From the NCBI GenBank assembly GCA_944990035.1, contig CALYLX010000150.1, positions 930,001 to 994,000 on the forward strand: a DNA stretch of 64,000 nucleotides. Direction: 5' to 3'. The notes beneath the pieces were generated by a model, which saw only the letters and a list, made by a program, of their open reading frames with translations, ran no database searches and was not told where the DNA came from. This stretch comes from Clitopilus passeckerianus. Lineage: Eukaryota; Basidiomycota; Agaricomycetes; Agaricales; Entolomataceae. Positions 58,925 to 64,000 of the stretch are shown here, one piece after another (the stretch's first letter is position 1; every line of letters begins with the position of its first letter). The translations under genes and the position numbers were made by a program.

Positions 58925-60174
58925 CTACAACTTGGCCTTCGTATCTTTGAGTGTTGCTGCTGCCGATGCAAGCACAATTGAACTCCTCTCCTTGACTTTC
59001 GCAACTGCAATAGGCCCGAAGTGAGCAGAAAATAAACATGACACGCTGTGGAAAATTCTAACCGAAAATAACCTTGTCGCCTTCCTTCCACATCTCCGTA
59101 ACAATGGTTTCACCGGGGTAGACAACACCAGCAAACCTGTACATGCCGGTCAACAGAGGCGACTTGCATCCATAAACCACCGTGGCTTACCGAACTTTGA
59201 TGTCTTTGTATTCACCGAACGACTTCAAGACGTGCTTTCCAGCGATGCCCATAGTGCAGAGACCGTGTAGAATTGGCTTGTCAAAGCCACCAATGGCAGC
59301 AAAGTCGGGAAGAATATGGAGAGGATTGTAATCACCGCTCAGACTGGATCAAGGTTTCAATTACTGGGCACACAAGGTGAAAAAGCCGATACGCACCGGT
59401 AAAGAGCAGCCTGCGTATGACTGGTCTGTTCTTCCACGACAGCATCGGGGCTCCGTTTCGGTGGCGCGTTCGGAGCGGTTGCAGCGCCTCTGTCTGATAA
59501 AAGATGAAAGGTAGGAACTTAGACCAGCTTCCGGTTGGGGGAATCGAAGAACTAAACATACCCTTTCCTGTCCTCTTACCCCCGAAGCCTCCGGCACCAC
59601 GGATGAACACAGTTGATTGGTTCTCAAAGATGAGATTGCCAGTGCTCTTGTCTCGGGTTTCGACAACGCTTGTCACAGCAGCCGCTTTGCCCTTGTCAAG
59701 GACTTCCATGATCTTGGCTTCATTAACTAGGACTCCGCTGGTTGGAATGGGCCCTTTGATACTGAGGTATTGCTCTCCGTGGAGAAGCTTAGCCTTAAGA
59801 CGCAACTAGTTAGTCCAGGATTCTGACCGAGCGAAACGGACCCAAACGCACGGGATTGAAGTTAGGCAGCCAGTCAAGTGGTACCCCGGAACTTGTGGGG
59901 AACTGAGGGATAACGCCAAAGGTAGGCAAAGCAGCAAAGTCGCTATCGCCTTCATAGGTCCATTGCAGCTCTTTCTCAGTTGCACCTATACCGAGGTTGT
60001 ATAGAATAATATCTCTCTTGAAATACCATGAGTTTTGAGTTCATTGCGATCAAGTGAACAACGTACTTCGCTGTAGCTATAATCAGAAGGCTCAACCTTC
60101 TCCTTCTTCGCGTCAGCTACGAGCTGAGAGTCTTCGGGGTCGGCGAAAGCATCAGGCTTTGAGAAGTTGGACAT
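58925..60174 (-). CDS. Peroxisomal enoyl-CoA hydratase 2 (MaoC-like), PTS1-ended
   Basis: It hydrates trans-2-enoyl-CoA to (R)-3-hydroxyacyl-CoA in peroxisomal beta-oxidation. From the ATG at 60174 about six exons give 310 residues. The N-terminal hot-dog half shows [20 protein letters not shown], then [14 protein letters not shown] and [17 protein letters not shown]. The catalytic hydratase-2 motif is [17 protein letters not shown], including the Asp and His of the catalytic dyad, followed by [15 protein letters not shown]. The end is [20 protein letters not shown] followed by AKL, a type 1 peroxisomal targeting signal. It corresponds to the C-terminal third of yeast Fox2 but stands alone here. 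Confidence 0.93.
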
Positions 60175-60395
60175 GGTTTAGGTAGGAGGTTGAGGTTGAT
60201 TCGCCCTCCGGACCCTGCCTGCTGTTATATTGGGAGGAATCACATGTGTTCCCGCAACTGACATTGCCGTGTATCTTAGCTCCTATTGGCGGCGACCGGC
60301 TGTTGGCGTGAGTTGAATACTTGATTCAATGCTAACGACATTGAGTTCAGCCAAGTTTAGATTGTTTAACTGCCATAGTTCTTGTTGGTGCATGT
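60175..60395. promoter_or_regulatory. Divergent promoter region, hydratase and first TPR-like gene
   Basis: The 221 nt between the two start codons must serve both genes. No TATA box is obvious. Shared control with fatty-acid genes is possible but not shown; I looked for an oleate-type element (CGG-N15-18-CCG) and saw no convincing match. Confidence 0.4.
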
Positions 60396-61611
60396 ATGGA
60401 CAACGCCGAAAACATGGCCAACAGCTCTGACCCCGACGTCGATGTCATCGAGCACGACCATCTCGAGCTCTGCTATACATTCCTTCTGCAGCATGACTCT
60501 ATTCGGAAAGGCCCAAATGACCCAAAGTTCAAGGAAGATTTCGCGTCCTTGGAACTGCAAGCAAGAAATATTGGGCCCCTAATTGCAGACGACATCCAAC
60601 AACTCTACCGCCGATGTCTTCTCGCCCGTCCCGCAGAACGTATCTGCACTCCCCAAATATCCCGAAAGCTAGATGGAGCTCTCGTATTTGCCTGGTACCA
60701 GTATTGGTCCAGACCAGAGCTCGAGCTTGCAGAGACAGTTGCCACCATTGCCCATCTCTTAGACGACCATGCTCGCAGAGGTGAAGGCTACTTCTGCTCC
60801 GGGAAAATATGTTTTCGCCTGGACTCATACGAAAATGCTTTGATAGCCTTCGAAGCTGCAAAAGATAGCTTTTGGCGGATGAAGAATTCAATGTCTCTCC
60901 TCCGAGGAGAGTTGGAATTTATCGATTCTCTGCTTTGGTCTGGAGACGAACCCCCCAAAAATAGCGTGACTGCTCTCAACAAACTGGCTTTGGAAATAGG
61001 CACGACAGAGGCACAGGCATTACTCATCTCACACATGGCTAATCAGCGTTGGTTTGATACCAGCCACAGTGGAGAGGTGATAGAAGGGGCGAGATCAGCA
61101 GTGCAGCAGTTCTTCGCTCTCAACATGCCTCTGCAAGCTGCCGATTGCCTATACCGACTAGCTCGGACGTACGGCGTGATGGAACGCTATACAGAGGGCC
61201 TCGAAACCATTGAAGAATCTATCAAAACATACGACGAGCTAGGCATTGCCGGTCGTGGGCTCGGCGTTTTCGTCCACATCGTCAAAGCTCGCTATCTCAA
61301 GGCTTCCGGTGTTTGGGGGCCCGAGCTCACCAGTTCACTCGAAACGGCTCTTCGTTATGCCCAACAATACGGCGTCCCTCTGGCAACCGCACAGGCCATG
61401 GAGGAGTGGGCAGAGGTGTACGTCAAAAGAGAGGATTGGATAAGTGCCAAGTTGGCCTACGCATGTGCCATGAAGGAGTGTATCAAGATCGAGAGCGAAA
61501 CAGGGTAGGATTGTTGCCCATAATTGCTGGAATAATATGGAGTATATCAAGATGAAGGAGAGGGGGCAACCTATTGACGAGGACGCCTTTGCTGTGCCAA
61601 CTCGATATTAG
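60396..61611 (+). CDS. TPR-like protein, first of two paralogues
   Basis: A single exon from the ATG at 60396 reads without a stop to 61508 (370 residues). Helical segments such as LAETVATIAHLLDDHARRGE, FEAAKDSFWRMKNSMSLLRG, AADCLYRLARTYGVMERYTE and EEWAEVYVKREDWISAKLAY look like tetratricopeptide helix pairs. The region after 61508, read one base out of frame, gives VAHNCWNNMEYIKMKERGQ and a stop at 61611; this matches the C-terminus of the downstream paralogue (VARNCQHNLELVKEK). So GGG at 61503-61505 probably has one base too many, and the span is extended to 61611. Function unknown. Confidence 0.72.
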
Positions 61612-62143
61612 AGTTGCTTGTTGGTATGTACTAGCGTCTTGAAAAGTCTTCCCAACTCGACTAATTATTTGCCATGACAGACCCTTGACGATCAGATGTT
61701 CTCCTGCTCGGATACGGAGGCCTTCGTGGTCTTATTGCCCGTTGCCAGAGACACTCGAACGCAGTGTCTTTTCGCCTGGTTTTCAGACAAGAACATCGGT
61801 TATAATTCCTCCCACGAATTGAAAGAGTTGGAGCTTGGAGGATTACGAGGGTTTCTAACCAGGGATCATTTTAGATTTTAGATTTGTTGGACAGCTGTAC
61901 GAGGACTCAGTACTCGTTGATCAGAATTGGCAGCATCTGTAAAATATATCATCATTACCATTGGGTATTCACTGGTCATGTACATAAATCACAAAGTTCA
62001 AACTCTCACGGGATGGGCTGTGGGATGATATTGCCTCATTGATCAACCCATGCCTAGCGGCGCTTGCACTTGCAAGGATTTGACGGAGACCTCCATGTCA
62101 GCTCAGCACCTTCACGGCCCGGATCAGCTTTAGGAACAGTCAA
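61612..62143. other. Intergenic spacer between the TPR-like paralogues
   Basis: Short open frames only. Holds the 3' UTR of the first copy and the promoter of the second; no shared upstream block with the first copy was noticed. Confidence 0.35.
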
Positions 62144-63328
62144 ATGTCCACAGGCGTTCAACAGGATATCTATCATGCCTGTGTTAAATTCCTGCTTCGC
62201 CACAGTGCAGTCCGGGAAGGTCCCAATGCCAACGCCGCCAAGTTCAGCGAGGGGCTCTTCGCTATCAGGCGTCAGGAAGCTACGCTGAATGTTCTAGTCA
62301 AAGAACTGGCCGAGAAAGCATCGAAGACCATCATGCGCCCCTCCCCACATACACCCGATCTACTAGACGCCCTCTTGACCTTTACATGGTACCAGAACTG
62401 GACCAAACCCCAACTCGACATCATCCAGCCTCTGATCAGGCTAGCACAGAGATCCGGGGACAAGCGGCGAGAAATAGATGCCATTCTATGTTATGCAACA
62501 GCACTTTACCTTATGAACAGGTATATTGACGCATCTGCCGAGTTCCAGCGAACGAACCACCAGGAGATCGTCTTCGAGTCCCGCAACACATGTATACATT
62601 CAGTCTTTGAGTGTTTATATTCAGCCTTCCATTCCTTTCGATGCCTTGCGTATGAAGGCGCGAAGATTGAACATGTCCTTGATGCCCTTGTCAACCTCCC
62701 GATCATGCCCTCCCTGTCTAAAGTGGCGTCCGAGGCCGAGACCATACACCTACAGGCCCTTGACTCCCTCAGCCGTGGTGATCTACACTGTTTAAACCAG
62801 AACCTAGCGGAAGCCTACGAGTATTACTCAAAAGCAATAGCTAATCTCGTCGAGTACCGTCAGGAGGCAGCATATTGCAAATCCAAGATGGGACAGACCC
62901 TCGGCATGATGGGCAAACTCGACGAAGCTCTCGCCCAGCTCGACGAGGCAATCACGACCCAGGAGGAGTTGGGTATCAATGGAGATCTTATCAACTCCCA
63001 ACTTCTGAAGATTCGATGTCTAAAAGCCATGGATCGATGGGTCGGTGAGCTTCCCGAATTGGTGAATGCGACTCTGAAAAAGGCCAATGCATTCGGAGCC
63101 CCTTTGGCCATAGCCAAAGCGCAGGAAGAGTCGGCCGAGATGTACTTCAGACGCAAAGACTGGTTGTCAGCCCATTTATCCTACGTAGGGGCAATCAAAG
63201 AATGTCAGAAGATGACCAACATCGTTGCCAAGTCTGTGGCTCGGAACTGCCAACATAATCTCGAGCTTGTAAAGGAGAAGGCAGATATACCGGAGTGTGT
63301 GGTCGACTTCTGGAAACCAGATTGGTGA
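62144..63328 (+). CDS. TPR-like protein, second of two paralogues
   Basis: One uninterrupted exon codes for 394 residues. Alignment by eye with the upstream gene shows the same plan: FLLRHSAVREGPN versus FLLQHDSIRKGPN near the start, FTWYQNWTKPQLD versus FAWYQYWSRPELE, and MYFRRKDWLSAHLSYVGAIK versus VYVKREDWISAKLAYACAMK at the end. TPR-like helix pairs lie between (KSKMGQTLGMMGKLDEALAQ). The pair arose by tandem duplication and diverged strongly. I do not recognise the family and assign no function. Confidence 0.8.
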   Translation: MSTGVQQDIYHACVKFLLRHSAVREGPNANAAKFSEGLFAIRRQEATLNVLVKELAEKASKTIMRPSPHTPDLLDALLTFTWYQNWTKPQLDIIQPLIRLAQRSGDKRREIDAILCYATALYLMNRYIDASAEFQRTNHQEIVFESRNTCIHSVFECLYSAFHSFRCLAYEGAKIEHVLDALVNLPIMPSLSKVASEAETIHLQALDSLSRGDLHCLNQNLAEAYEYYSKAIANLVEYRQEAAYCKSKMGQTLGMMGKLDEALAQLDEAITTQEELGINGDLINSQLLKIRCLKAMDRWVGELPELVNATLKKANAFGAPLAIAKAQEESAEMYFRRKDWLSAHLSYVGAIKECQKMTNIVAKSVARNCQHNLELVKEKADIPECVVDFWKPDW

Positions 63329-63681
63329 CAATGTGGGTACTGCCTTGGACCTTAGTCGCCATGATAAATTGACGTCTTCTCCTAAGCGTCACGTCGTCTC
63401 CCTCCCGGATGGCACAACACTACTAAGAATATCGAACCCTTTCAAGGGGGCCAGAGGTCGTACGTACTTGATGCAGGAGCCACTGTATGCGCATTTTGAA
63501 GTGGATGTGCTCTGGACAGTTACTGTCGGATACGTTAAGCAGATTGGTTTCGCCTTACACTAGTTACAGCAACCCTCACGCTTTGAAGCCTTTGAACACA
63601 AGTATTCAACGAAATCTCATTACATCGTAGTCATATCATGAACATATGTAGGATAATAAATTACACAATTCCACTCCTTGT
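63329..63681. other. Convergent 3' region
   Basis: Tail of the second TPR-like gene and 3' UTR of the beta-oxidation gene running leftwards. No other feature recognised. Confidence 0.4.
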
Positions 63682-64000
63682 TTACAGCTTAGCCTTGACG
63701 GATTCCTTGTTGGTGAAGTTCTCAATCAACTGGCCCATTGCCTCTGCGGTCGTTGTGGGATGTGTTGCGCGGTCGTCTAAGATCATTCGTCAATTGACTA
63801 TACTCGGACAGGCGTGTATCGCACGTACCGAATTTAGTGATAATATTCCACTTGGCAAGAACATCTTCAGGGGAGTAAGGCTTGTCAGTGGGGAAACCGT
63901 GCCCGCCTGCACGTTGCCACCTGGTCTGAGCAGCCCATCCGCCGAGAATCTCAAAGAGCTGGCCAGAGACATCCTCGTTGTCTGATCGTACATTGCAATG
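63682..64000 (-). CDS. fox2: Peroxisomal multifunctional beta-oxidation enzyme (SDR type), 3' end only
   Basis: The window holds only the last two exons. They read EDVSGQLFEILGGWAAQTRW, then QRAGGHGFPTDKPYSPEDVL and AKWNIITKF, then after a short intron (about 63778-63829) ATHPTTTAEAMGQLIENFTN and finally a stop after AKL. The WxxQTRWQRxGGxGFP block is the linker at the end of the second dehydrogenase domain of fungal multifunctional enzyme type 2. The protein stops there with a PTS1 signal instead of continuing into a hydratase domain. The start and the two dehydrogenase domains lie to the right, outside the window. Confidence 0.82.

Overview
The window is nuclear DNA of a filamentous basidiomycete fungus, most likely an Agaricomycete. 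Almost every gene is cut by short GT-AG introns of about 45-65 nt with CTNAC/CTGAC-like branch points. Genes lie on both strands and are closely packed. Families typical of mushrooms are present (a DUF6534 membrane protein, a Kre9/Knh1-like GPI protein, a PAS-GATA WC-2-like regulator, Bqt4, Erg28), and both tRNA genes carry introns. Spans below run from start codon to stop codon and include introns; exons were joined by eye.

0-17 kb: a small Tudor/SH3-like protein, a Ras GTPase-activating protein, a secreted pepsin-like protease, 6-phosphofructokinase, the nuclear-envelope protein Bqt4, a hypothetical membrane ORF flanked by a duplicated fragment, and a paraoxonase-like protein. 17-28 kb: tRNA-Tyr, a CCX/NCLX-type cation/calcium exchanger, a DUF6534 protein, and a roughly 1,500-residue acidic repeat protein ending in a CaaX box. 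28-38 kb: a GPI-anchored Ser/Thr-rich protein, PRMT5/Skb1, thiamine pyrophosphokinase, and the PAS-GATA factor. 38-50 kb: an ankyrin protein, the MOCS2A/MoaD sulfur carrier, a CCDC174 homologue, Sds22, tRNA-Trp, a tail-anchored CS-domain protein, a large disordered protein and Erg28. 50-64 kb: a 2.5 kb gene-free stretch, an F-box/LRR-like protein, a vacuolar Ca2+/H+ exchanger, a peroxisomal hydratase, two TPR-like paralogues, and the 3' end of a peroxisomal beta-oxidation dehydrogenase.

No operon-like organisation is expected. The clearest functional grouping is at the right end: a stand-alone MaoC/hydratase-2 protein and the end of an SDR-type multifunctional enzyme both finish in the peroxisomal signal AKL, suggesting that the activities of yeast Fox2 are carried on separate linked genes. 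The most novel protein is the CaaX-ended repeat protein at 23.0-28.1 kb. A technical pattern also runs through the window: many otherwise intact genes need a single extra (once, one fewer) base, usually in a homopolymer, to keep their conserved reading frame. This looks like sequencing or assembly indels rather than true decay.
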